This document shows positions 1-6,162 of a stretch of DNA of 6,162 bases, one piece after another. A model generated the notes under the pieces. The model was not told where the DNA came from. It saw only the letters and a program-made list of their open reading frames with translations, and did not search any database. The DNA comes from Flammeovirgaceae bacterium (GTDB taxonomy: Bacteria; Bacteroidota; Bacteroidia; Cytophagales; Cyclobacteriaceae): the NCBI GenBank assembly GCA_003229495.1, contig QIEB01000531.1:1-6162 (forward strand). The letters are read 5' to 3'. Both the position numbers and the translations under genes were made by a program. The stretch's first letter is position 1; each line of letters opens with the position of its first letter.

Positions 1-1
1 T

Positions 2-631
2 GACTCACAGGCCAGTATAGCATATTTGGAGTTTCGGCGCCAAATATTAATAATGCAATTGCAACCAAACATACGTTTAAAGGAAGATGCCTGGTCAAAA
101 AAGCTAAATGTAAGCCGCATGGCTATTCGTGAAGCGTTGAACAGACTTTTAGGAGAGGGCCTGGTAATTAATGGAAAAAAAGGAGGGTATTTTGTAATCG
201 AGATGTTTGCAGAAGACATTCACCAGATCAGGGAAGTTCGCGAAATACTGGAACTTGCCGCTGTCCGTTTGGCCATTGAACGAATTGAAGAAGACCAGCT
301 AGATCAGCTTGTTATAATTTGTGATGAATTCGCAACCCTGGCTAATAGAGGATATATCGCTGGAGCATGTGAGGCCGATATCAATTTCCATGAAAAAATA
401 GTTGAATCATCCGGAAATGCACGTTTGCTTAAGGCATATCATTATTCGCAAATTCCAATTTTTCACCAAAAGTTAGGTAAGACTAAGAAATATCTGAACG
501 ATTACGAACAGACAGATAAAGAACACCGCCAGATTGTTGAAGCTATACGTAATAAAAATTTAAACCAAGCTGAAAAAATACTTAAAAACCATTTCAAGCG
601 TGGTGAAGCAGCTGTTTTGGATATGGAGTGA
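2..631 (+). CDS. GntR-family transcriptional regulator, FadR/FCD subgroup (5' end cut by window edge)
   Basis: This is a DNA-binding repressor or activator with a GntR winged helix-turn-helix and a C-terminal FCD ligand-sensing domain. The frame is open to the left edge, and the residues before the first possible start (a TTG at 26) already match the first helix of the GntR domain, so the true start lies a little upstream of the window. Counting from that TTG, the recognition-helix motif V-S-R-M-A-I-R-E-A-L is at 29-38, followed by E-G-L-V and the wing K-K-G-G-Y-F-V at 51-57. The FCD domain spans about 62-195. It has the four residues that bind a metal in this family: D118 and H122 in D-x3-H, then H167 and H189. 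Ligands of FCD regulators are commonly sugar acids or other small carboxylates; the ligand here is unknown. The stop is only 17 bases before the ATG of the next gene, so it may control that gene. Confidence in the family is high and in the target low. Confidence 0.93.
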   Translation, partial: DSQASIAYLEFRRQILIMQLQPNIRLKEDAWSKKLNVSRMAIREALNRLLGEGLVINGKKGGYFVIEMFAEDIHQIREVREILELAAVRLAIERIEEDQLDQLVIICDEFATLANRGYIAGACEADINFHEKIVESSGNARLLKAYHYSQIPIFHQKLGKTKKYLNDYEQTDKEHRQIVEAIRNKNLNQAEKILKNHFKRGEAAVLDME

Positions 632-648
632 GCTTACAAAGTCAAACT

Positions 649-2136
649 ATGAAAAAAATAAATTTCTCCCTGATTCTATTTCCATTTATCCTATTTCAAT
701 GTTCACCGGAGACATCCATGAAGACTGTCGAAAACCTTATTATTTTGGAAAATCAGAAAGAAGGCACTTCTTCATTTCTTATCAAGGTGCCTGAAAAGCG
801 ATGTGAGGATCCGGAACACTATTTTTGTCGAAGGCCACAAATTGAAGGGTATTGTTCTAAGACCAGTTACCTGGCAGGTGATACATTGAGCATATTTATA
901 AGTACAGATCCTGTTTCTGACTACACCATAGATATTTACCGCATGGGTTATTATGGAGGTAAAGGCGGAAGGCTGATGAAAAAATTGGGCCCATTGTCAG
1001 GGAAACCACAAGTAATTCCTGAAGCCGGGCCAAACAATCTTATCGAATGCCGCTGGGATATAGCCTACCAGATGACCATTCCAAAAAACTGGCTTAGCGG
1101 AGTATACTTGGGAAAGCTGACAGCTCTGGCAGACAGTAGTCAGGCCTATATTATTTTCATAGTAAAGGATGAGAGACCATCTGAGGTGGTTTTCCAGTGT
1201 TCGGACCTCACCTGGCAGGCCTACAATCGCTGGCCTTACTGGCATTCTATGTATGATGAAGGTCAAAACCCATGGGTGAATACAAATGGCGCCAGGATCA
1301 GTTATGACAGGCCATACTCATTGTATGTCAATTTCTTGCCCTCTGACTTTAACGGACTATCTAATGGTTCTGGGGAGTTTCTGCTTTGGGAGTTCTCACT
1401 TGCTTTCTGGCTGGAAAAAGAAGGCTATGACGTCTCTTATATCTCCAACACTGATACACATGCTGATCCGGCCACACTTACCCGTGGAAAAACTTTTATT
1501 TCAGTTGGCCACGATGAATACTGGACCCCACAAATGGTTGAGAATGTTAGCATGGCACGAGATAAAGGAGTAAGTCTACTATTTCTTTCCGGCAATTCCG
1601 TCTCTCGCCCTGTTTACCTTGACTCCTCTTCAGATGGTCGTTCAAACCGGATTACGGGGCGATTACCTGAAAAACCTTTTGATGATGAAGCTGAACTGAT
1701 GGGAAATTCATCGTACGGCGTAGGATATTCCGACTATGTATGCACTATGCCGGATCATTGGATCTATGAAGGTACGGGAATGCAAAAAGGAGATAAAATC
1801 ATTGACCTAGTCGGCTGGGAATACCACGGATTTCCCGTGAAGGAAGATTCTTCGTTACTGATTTTGGCGAGAAATAAGATTTTTCCAAATAAGTTCGGCA
1901 ATCCCGACGCTGAAGATCATGCTGCAACTATTTATACTGCTGAAAAAGGGAATTTTGTATTTAACGCGGGAACATGTTTTTGGAGTTTGCCTCTATCTTC
2001 TCCTCCGGGGTTTCAAAATCCAGTGAACAACCAGGAGGAAATGGGACACAAAATATGTGACTTTACAAAGGATGATTCACGTGTTCAACAGATAACCAGG
2101 AATCTGTTGGCCAAAGCACTGGGGAAAGGCGAGTAA
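649..2136 (+). CDS. Predicted lipoprotein with N,N-dimethylformamidase large-subunit-like (DMFA2_C) domain
   Basis: The protein has 495 residues from the ATG at 649. I prefer this start because it puts a lipoprotein leader at the N terminus: M-K-K, a hydrophobic stretch, then F-Q-C with the lipidated Cys at 18. A GTG at 628, overlapping the regulator's stop, is in frame but would add seven polar residues before the leader. The mature part begins with a beta-rich domain (about 34-172) containing I-E-G-Y and the family-like Y-R-M-G-Y-Y-G-G-K-G-G-R. The second domain (about 177-490) contains T-W-Q-A-Y-N (188-193), G-Y-D-V (259-262), G-H-D-E-Y-W (287-292), V-G-W-E-Y (388-392) and F-N-A-G-T near 438. 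These match the dimethylformamidase beta-subunit C-terminal family. The characterised enzyme hydrolyses an amide using one iron held by two Tyr and one Glu. Y291, E391 and Y260 or Y192 are candidate ligands here, but that assignment is my inference. Most family members have no known substrate. Likely cotranscribed with the GntR gene; no frameshift seen. Confidence 0.85.
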   Translation: MKKINFSLILFPFILFQCSPETSMKTVENLIILENQKEGTSSFLIKVPEKRCEDPEHYFCRRPQIEGYCSKTSYLAGDTLSIFISTDPVSDYTIDIYRMGYYGGKGGRLMKKLGPLSGKPQVIPEAGPNNLIECRWDIAYQMTIPKNWLSGVYLGKLTALADSSQAYIIFIVKDERPSEVVFQCSDLTWQAYNRWPYWHSMYDEGQNPWVNTNGARISYDRPYSLYVNFLPSDFNGLSNGSGEFLLWEFSLAFWLEKEGYDVSYISNTDTHADPATLTRGKTFISVGHDEYWTPQMVENVSMARDKGVSLLFLSGNSVSRPVYLDSSSDGRSNRITGRLPEKPFDDEAELMGNSSYGVGYSDYVCTMPDHWIYEGTGMQKGDKIIDLVGWEYHGFPVKEDSSLLILARNKIFPNKFGNPDAEDHAATIYTAEKGNFVFNAGTCFWSLPLSSPPGFQNPVNNQEEMGHKICDFTKDDSRVQQITRNLLAKALGKGE

Positions 2137-2182
2137 ATCTCCAGAGAATTTTCTAACCAGATGGAGAAAATTTTCTTCATTT
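2137..2182. terminator. Possible weak bidirectional terminator between convergent genes
   Basis: This is the only spacer between the plus-strand lipoprotein gene and the minus-strand GH78 gene. An 8-base stem can form between AATTTTCT (2147-2154) and AGAAAATT (2165-2172) with a 10-base loop, followed by a T-rich run (2171-2183). A competing 5-base pairing, TCTCC (2138-2142) with GGAGA (2163-2167), is also possible. The stem is AT-rich and therefore weak, but its position between two convergent stop codons fits a shared terminator. Confidence 0.35.
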
Positions 2183-3196
2183 TCAATTATTAAATAGTAT
2201 TTTATTTTTTTGATTTGCTTTTAATTCGATGTTCCTGCCATGCCATTCGAATGTACCTATTAAGCCAGGGGGCAATTCAACGAATCCTTCTATCCCATTT
2301 CCTTCCAGTTTCTTGACATCAAACACAATATCACCTTTAGGATGTGGTAAAGAAGACTTAACCCAGTCAAGTTTCCCAAAATGTGGTGTTATCTTCACTT
2401 TGCCAAACCCTATGTCCGCCGGATTAATTCCACATACAATACTCAAAAGATAATAGGCCGGGTGTGCGCTCCAGGCATGACAATCAGACCTGTCATGTGA
2501 AGCAAAACCAGTCTCTCCACAGGTGGTATGCCCTCTATCAATGAAATTATGCCATGAATCCAGGTTTTCAAGAAACAGGTCTTGCTGCCCGGTTTTTTTC
2601 ATGGCTTTGAAAAGGAAAAAAGAGAAATAAGAACTGGCTATTTCATCAAATTTATCATAATTCAGAATCCTATGGAGCAATTGCACCTGATCCGAAGGTG
2701 GTATCAGATCGCATAATATTGCCAGAATATTAGTGTGTTGGGAAAAAATTTGTTGGTCCGGGTAATCACTGAACAACTGCTCTTGTTCATTATAGCAGCT
2801 TTCATTCACAGCCTCTTTGATAGCCCTAGAGGAACGGATCCATTTTTTGCTTTTTTCACTTAACCCAAGTTCTTTATATAGACTAACTGTACAATCCAGG
2901 GTATGGGCGTAATAAAGGGTGAGCATAACCGATTGCTTCATTTCATTTTTTTCATCGGCACGTGGCAAACTCCCTTTGGTGATACTCCAGTCCATGAAAT
3001 TCTTGTTTCTTACGGTGCCAATCAATCCAGTTTTTTTGTCCAGGTGCCTTTCATAAAACCCTAGTACTCTTTCAATGTTTTCTACAAATTGACTAACATA
3101 CGATGAATCGCCACGAATAAGATAGTAGTCATACAGACTCTGAATCCATGCTAATGACCAGCTTCCCATATCGAAATCAAAATTCGATGGATAGGC
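2183..3196 (-). CDS. GH78 alpha-L-rhamnosidase-like protein, C-terminal part (in shifted frame)
   Basis: This is the second half of the rhamnosidase-like enzyme, read from 3196 after the frameshift. An internal ATG at 3169 could be mistaken for a start, but the nine preceding codons (A-Y-P-S-N-F-D-F-D) already continue the family sequence. Full-length numbering assumes a repaired protein of 790 residues, with this part being 454-790. It holds most of the (alpha/alpha)6 barrel, including the N-F-M-D-W segment near 519-523 and the motif G-E-T followed by R-S-D-C-H-A-W-S-A-H-P at about 680-698. E681 of G-E-T is the best candidate for the catalytic base. The last ~90 residues form the beta-sandwich domain usual at the C terminus of GH78 (I-T-P-H-F-G-K-L-D-W, then H-P-K-G-D). 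Cleavage of terminal alpha-L-rhamnose from a glycan is the expected reaction; the actual substrate is not shown. On its own this half would lack a signal peptide and the acid/Asp motif, so it should not be active if the frameshift is real. Confidence 0.85.
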   Translation of the reverse strand, partial: AYPSNFDFDMGSWSLAWIQSLYDYYLIRGDSSYVSQFVENIERVLGFYERHLDKKTGLIGTVRNKNFMDWSITKGSLPRADEKNEMKQSVMLTLYYAHTLDCTVSLYKELGLSEKSKKWIRSSRAIKEAVNESCYNEQEQLFSDYPDQQIFSQHTNILAILCDLIPPSDQVQLLHRILNYDKFDEIASSYFSFFLFKAMKKTGQQDLFLENLDSWHNFIDRGHTTCGETGFASHDRSDCHAWSAHPAYYLLSIVCGINPADIGFGKVKITPHFGKLDWVKSSLPHPKGDIVFDVKKLEGNGIEGFVELPPGLIGTFEWHGRNIELKANQKNKILFNN

Positions 3197-4554
3197 TGAT
3201 TTAGACCGGTTTCATTGTTCTCCGACTGTGGATAGAGCCTCATTACTTCCCTTAACAACCGATCATCGGTTGAGTTATAGGTTGAGATAGCTGCAATAGG
3301 CCTGTTATCACCTCCGTAGCTGAGCTGCTCGTAAAATGGTGTATCGTAATACGTTTCCCCCGAGCACATCCGCAATGTTTGCAAGCACATTTCATGAATT
3401 TCATTCAACTGGTTGTCACTGCTGGTAAAAGTGGACATTTTGGGATATGGATATCCTGAATATTCATTTTCGAATGAAATAATATCCAACGGTTCTGTTT
3501 TTGTTTCTATAACCAATTGGATATATCTGAATGCCCTTTTCCAAAGTGGGCGAAAGGTAATTTCGTTCTTGCCGTCAGGGTGAAAAATATCCCAAACACC
3601 ATACATTGTTTTTTCATTTACCGAATCACGGTGTGCCTTCAGATCCACTTTCTCATATAGGGCCTCTGCATACTTTATTTTAACACGGCCATTTTTACCT
3701 CCTGATACAGTCAGTTCAGGATAACCCATGGTAAGTACATCAAAATCTATTAGAATTGTGGCTTTGGTATGGGGAGGAATGCTCAATTTGGATTTTCCGT
3801 CCCAACTCCCAATGGGAATATCAACACCACTGACCCGTCTAATGCGTGCAGGTTGTTCTTTATGGTTATCCATAAAAGAAATATTTCTTGGAACCAAATT
3901 CCAGGGAGGTTCGCCATCAAAGACGAGTTTTTCTGCAGCAACCCACGAATTGTCATTAAATTCAGGCAATTCCCAACCCCAGGGATATTTTTCAGCAAAA
4001 ACCTCATCCCCGCCTCCACAGGCATAAAAACCCTTAAACCATGGCTCTGTAAAGATCAATTCTTTATAGGAAATAACCCGATAGGCTTTATTTTTCAATA
4101 CTTTCCAGGAGGAATCCGTGTTCAACCAATTTAACTCCGGATCTTCAGTCCTTAACATAAAAGCAGTTTGAACAGAAATAAAAGCCATTGGTTTGTCTTT
4201 TCCCCCGTTGTAAACCAAAGCTGCAAGCAGATTTTTTCCCGTTTTTAAGAATGGGGCAATATCGATGATATCATATTTATATGTTTTTAAGTCCCCTTTT
4301 GCCGGCCCATAACCTACCCGTTTGCCGTTTACAAATAAATTGTAGCGGTTGTCGGCAGAAATATGAACAATCAATTTTTCAGGCATCATTTCCAAATCGA
4401 ACGATTTTCGAAAATGATATACTCCGTATTGGGTAATATTGGCAGAAGGATAACTTATCCAAGGTGCTTCTTGTGCGGCTACCCCTACTGATGAGACTTG
4501 TACTACTAAGGAAATTGCCAGTAAGGGGATAATTATTCTGTGAAATTTTGTCAC
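3151..4554 (-). CDS. GH78 alpha-L-rhamnosidase-like protein, N-terminal part (truncated by frameshift)
   Basis: This is the first half of a secreted glycoside hydrolase family 78 enzyme. The start is a GTG at 4554: an in-frame TAA lies three codons upstream, and the GTG places a clean Sec signal peptide (T-K-F-H-R, hydrophobic run to about 20, A-x-A near 24-28) at the N terminus. Residues 31-140 form the jelly-roll domain found before the barrel, with the lectin-like segment F-V-N-G-K-R-V-G-Y-G-P at 74-84. Another beta domain follows to about 370, with the barrel starting near 375. The stretch D404-T-P-F-Y-E409-Q-L-S-Y-G-G-D416 matches the spacing (0, +5, +12) of the catalytic-site Asp/Glu/Asp residues of GH78, E409 being the probable general acid. 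True homology ends at Q453; the following 14 residues to the stop at 3151 are out-of-frame. It lies 28 bases after the end of the ankyrin gene on the same strand, which suggests an operon. Confidence 0.87.
   Translation of the reverse strand: MTKFHRIIIPLLAISLVVQVSSVGVAAQEAPWISYPSANITQYGVYHFRKSFDLEMMPEKLIVHISADNRYNLFVNGKRVGYGPAKGDLKTYKYDIIDIAPFLKTGKNLLAALVYNGGKDKPMAFISVQTAFMLRTEDPELNWLNTDSSWKVLKNKAYRVISYKELIFTEPWFKGFYACGGGDEVFAEKYPWGWELPEFNDNSWVAAEKLVFDGEPPWNLVPRNISFMDNHKEQPARIRRVSGVDIPIGSWDGKSKLSIPPHTKATILIDFDVLTMGYPELTVSGGKNGRVKIKYAEALYEKVDLKAHRDSVNEKTMYGVWDIFHPDGKNEITFRPLWKRAFRYIQLVIETKTEPLDIISFENEYSGYPYPKMSTFTSSDNQLNEIHEMCLQTLRMCSGETYYDTPFYEQLSYGGDNRPIAAISTYNSTDDRLLREVMRLYPQSENNETGLNQPIHRILISIWEAGH
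3195..3196 (-). other. Frameshift point in the GH78 gene
   Basis: Read on the minus strand, ...G-L-N-Q runs to base 3196 in the first frame, and A-Y-P-S-N-F-D-F-D-M-G-S-W resumes in the next frame from the same base. Inserting one G between 3196 and 3195 (restoring CAG-GCC-TAT) gives one continuous protein of 790 residues through a segment that is conserved in GH78 (T-G-L-x-Q-x-x-Y-P-S). So the simplest explanation is loss of a single G from a GG pair, in the genome or in the sequence data. The site does not have the X-XXY-YYZ pattern of a programmed -1 slip. Confidence 0.85.
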
Positions 4555-4582
4555 GCGTTTTTAGGTTTCAAAAGCATATAGC

Positions 4583-4729
4583 CTATTTTTTATCCTCAGC
4601 TGCTTCAAGTAACTTCACTATTTCTTCATGCCCGCTATCTTTTGCCCTTGCCTTAGCGGTAAATCCATCGGTATCAGTGTATGCTACATCCGCTCCATCA
4701 GCCAATAATTTTTTGACTTTTTCAATTCC
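4583..4729 (-). pseudogene. Displaced C-terminal end of the ankyrin protein (last two repeats, shifted frame)
   Basis: Downstream of the TGA that ends the main ankyrin frame at 4722, a different frame continues the same protein for 48 codons to a TAG at 4585-4583. It starts G-I-E-K-V-K-K-L-L-A-D-G-A-D-V, the second half of an ankyrin repeat that completes P-E-L-L-K-A-A upstream. A last repeat follows: D-G-F-T-A-K-A-R-A-K-D-S-G-H-E-E-I-V-K-L-L-E-A-A, with a charged tail E-D-K-K. It has no start codon of its own near its beginning, so it is best read as the severed tail of the upstream gene. A repaired gene would end 28 bases before the GTG of the GH78 gene. Confidence 0.82.
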
Positions 4730-4735
4730 AGGCAG
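4722..4735 (-). other. Frameshift region at the end of the ankyrin array
   Basis: On the minus strand the frame reading P-E-L-L-K-A-A-W-N ends in TGA at 4724-4722, whereas the frame beginning GGA at 4729 continues the repeat as G-I-E-K-V-K-K-L-L. Going from one frame to the other needs removal of one base (the T at 4730) or addition of two bases around it. The exact indel cannot be fixed because the residue between A-A and G varies among ankyrin repeats. Confidence 0.78.
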
Positions 4736-6162
4736 CTTTTAGCAATTCTGGGCCATTTTTATATTTTGTGCTGCTTCCATCGTTGTCCACAGAATTAGTA
4801 GCAATCTTATCATCAGGGTATGCTCCATTTTCCAAAATGGAAATTATAGTTTTGAGCTCCGATGTTAGGGCAATATCCAAAGCTGTTTTTCCATTGACAT
4901 CCGCCAATGACTGGTCCGCTCCATGTTTCACCAGAGAAAGTACAATTTCACTGTATCCTATTTCTACCGCATAGTGCAACGCCGTTCGGTTTCTATGGTC
5001 GGTATTGTTGATGTCTGCTCCCGCATCCAGCAGGATTTCAACCACATCAGCGGGTATTTCCGGGACACCTGAAAAGTAAAGATAGCCCTGCATTGAAGCA
5101 TAATGTAAGGCCGTTTTACCATTGACATCTTTAGCCTCAAGATCGACCCCAACTTCAATCAAGTCCCTTATTCTTTGCAAAGAGCTATAGGAATTCTGTC
5201 GCCAGCCAGTGTAAGCGTTTGCTGCAGCAGCATGTAGTGCCGTCCACCCGTCATCAGTGGTAGCTGTAAAATCTGCTCCCTCGTCCAACAATATTCTAAG
5301 TAATTCAAATTTCTTATAGTCCTGAGTAGTGTCCACATTATGTGCGCCGTCTACAAAAGATGAGGCCGCCATGTGTAAGGGAGTCCACCCATCATTGGCC
5401 TTGGCATTGATATCTGCACCTTTTTCCAGCAATAATTTCAATGAGGCCCCATCTCCGTTAAGCAGTACACTATGCATCCACGTCCATCCATTGTGCATTA
5501 CATGGGATTGAATATCCTCCGGGCTCTCTTTTTGAAGCCTATTCCACATAATGTTACCATATCCTTCATCGGGCGCAACCTGAAAGGGCGTTTTTCTAGG
5601 AAAACTACTATCATTTCCCCATTTTTCAGACTTTTGGTCTTCGGGTACTATCCACGATTCGGGTAATGCACTTAAGGACTTTAATGTTTTCAATTTTCTG
5701 TCGGTCCCATTCAAGGTGATAATTCCCTTTGCAGGAATGAAAAGTTCACCTCCTGGTAGATATTGTCCTTTATTCGCAAATTTATCAACTGCCGTAGATT
5801 GGTAGATGTCAAATTTATATGGTGTATTTAAAGAAGTTTGAATGGTAGAATCACTATTGTTGATTAATACTATGGTCATGGTACCATCCACTTCATGGTG
5901 ATAGGCAGATACACGAAGGTTTTCAGTTTGGGAAGTGGCAGCTACACGAACTGCACCGGGCCGTATGTATTTATAGAAATGTTTTGAGGCATAGTATTTT
6001 GGTGATGGCAATCCATCTATCAGAATAGAAAAGTCACCTCCTGGTTCTTTAGAATCTATTTGCCAATAAATCCAAGCGCTAAAATTGCCATATACCAGAT
6101 AATCCTGAATGTCGTTTGCCAGTTTCAGTGCACCCTTCCAGGTTTGTGGATGCCCTGAAGTT
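4722..6162 (-). CDS. GH30-like glycosidase C-terminal region fused to ankyrin repeats (5' end outside window)
   Basis: The frame is open to the right edge, so the N terminus and most of the catalytic barrel are missing. A TTG at 6011 is not the start: the 50 codons before it read in frame through W-K-G-A-L-K-L-A-N-D-I and G-N-F-S-A-W-I-Y-W-Q, which resemble the last strand and helix of a GH30 barrel. Numbering from that TTG, K-Y-I-R-P-G-A-V-R-V (13-22), V-S-A-Y (34-37) and the segment up to T-L-N-G-T (about 103) match the beta-sandwich that follows the barrel in GH30 enzymes (glucuronoxylanases, glucosylceramidases, 1,6-galactanases). The nucleophile Glu should lie just outside the window. 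A linker of about 70 residues follows, then ankyrin repeats from about 174. The reading frame stops at 4722 in the middle of a repeat because of a frameshift. Export is expected from the GH30 part, although the leader is not visible. The subfamily and substrate cannot be set from this portion; the fusion itself is directly seen. Confidence 0.82.
   Translation of the reverse strand, partial: TSGHPQTWKGALKLANDIQDYLVYGNFSAWIYWQIDSKEPGGDFSILIDGLPSPKYYASKHFYKYIRPGAVRVAATSQTENLRVSAYHHEVDGTMTIVLINNSDSTIQTSLNTPYKFDIYQSTAVDKFANKGQYLPGGELFIPAKGIITLNGTDRKLKTLKSLSALPESWIVPEDQKSEKWGNDSSFPRKTPFQVAPDEGYGNIMWNRLQKESPEDIQSHVMHNGWTWMHSVLLNGDGASLKLLLEKGADINAKANDGWTPLHMAASSFVDGAHNVDTTQDYKKFELLRILLDEGADFTATTDDGWTALHAAAANAYTGWRQNSYSSLQRIRDLIEVGVDLEAKDVNGKTALHYASMQGYLYFSGVPEIPADVVEILLDAGADINNTDHRNRTALHYAVEIGYSEIVLSLVKHGADQSLADVNGKTALDIALTSELKTIISILENGAYPDDKIATNSVDNDGSSTKYKNGPELLKAAWN

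Larger units (their letters stand above)
4583..5492 (-). repeat. Array of about eight ankyrin repeats, three with long insertions
   Basis: Protein-level repeats, numbered from the TTG at 6011: R1 174-205, R2 206-252, R3 253-295, R4 296-338, R5 339-371, R6 372-403, then R7 and R8 across the frameshift (from about 417). The signature D/N-G-W/K-T-x-L-H and L-L-x-x-G-A-D recurs. R1, R5 and R6 have the usual length of about 33 residues, while R2, R3 and R4 are 43-47 because of inserts between the two helices. The DNA is mostly diverged; the longest likeness seen is CCATTGACATC, shared by 4891-4901 and 5119-5129, which encodes V-N-G in both repeats. Ankyrin arrays normally bind proteins; here the partner is unknown. 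Confidence 0.85.

Noticed and set aside
26..28. TTG as the start of the GntR regulator
   Set aside because: The upstream codons to the edge already fit the first helix of the GntR domain, so the gene is cut by the window.
628..648. GTG at 628 as the start of the lipoprotein gene
   Set aside because: In frame, but it would put seven polar residues before an otherwise well-formed lipoprotein leader that begins at the ATG at 649.
997..1266. Minus-strand frame within the lipoprotein gene, and similar frames at 1286-1573 (+), 2229-2453 (+), 4768-4974 (+) and 5472-5666 (+)
   Set aside because: All lie over well-supported genes in other frames and have no recognisable domains.
3190..3205. Programmed -1 frameshifting in the GH78 gene
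   Set aside because: No slippery heptamer and no obvious downstream stem; a single lost G explains the break better.
3769..4134. 121-codon plus-strand frame opposite the GH78 gene
   Set aside because: Antisense shadow of a recognisable GH78 domain; composition and content show no known family.
4551..4577. Nine-codon ATG-to-TGA mini-frame just before the GH78 gene, its stop overlapping the GTG start (GTGA)
   Set aside because: It could be read as a translational-coupling leader, but it is too short to distinguish from chance and has no clear ribosome site.
6009..6011. TTG as the start of the ankyrin protein
   Set aside because: Fifty in-frame codons upstream encode the end of a GH30-like barrel, and the frame is open to the window edge.

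Overview
The window looks like part of a carbohydrate-degradation locus from a Bacteroidota-type bacterium, possibly a marine or soil Cytophagia-like lineage. This rests on moderately AT-rich DNA, weak or absent Shine-Dalgarno sequences, GTG starts, a short lipoprotein leader ending in F-Q-C, and a rhamnosidase subtype (D-T-P-F-Y-E-Q motif, R-S-D-C-H-A-W-S-A-H-P motif) that I know mainly from that phylum. No rRNA, tRNA, mobile element or CRISPR array was seen, so the taxonomic call is an inference.

Left part, plus strand: the window opens inside a GntR-family regulator of the FadR/FCD subgroup (5' end cut off by the window edge). It is followed almost without a gap by a predicted outer-surface lipoprotein whose body resembles the large subunit of N,N-dimethylformamidase (DMFA2_C-like fold). 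The two genes are so close that they are probably one transcription unit.

Right part, minus strand, convergent with the left unit: a large protein enters from the right edge. It begins (within the window) with the end of a GH30-like glycosidase and continues in the same frame into about eight ankyrin repeats. Downstream of it, 28 bases further on, lies a secreted GH78 alpha-L-rhamnosidase-like enzyme. Both minus-strand genes carry a frameshift. The last two ankyrin repeats are in another frame (break near 4730), and the GH78 gene is split at 3195/3196 exactly inside a conserved stretch, with all its catalytic-motif residues intact on either side. Whether these are real decay or sequence errors cannot be settled from the window.

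The most unusual item is the GH30-like/ankyrin fusion: a probably exported glycosidase carrying a long ankyrin array in which three successive repeats have 10-15-residue aromatic-rich insertions. Together the genes suggest regulated uptake or breakdown of a rhamnose-containing glycan. The DMFase-like lipoprotein would be an unexplained partner, possibly an amide-bond hydrolase.
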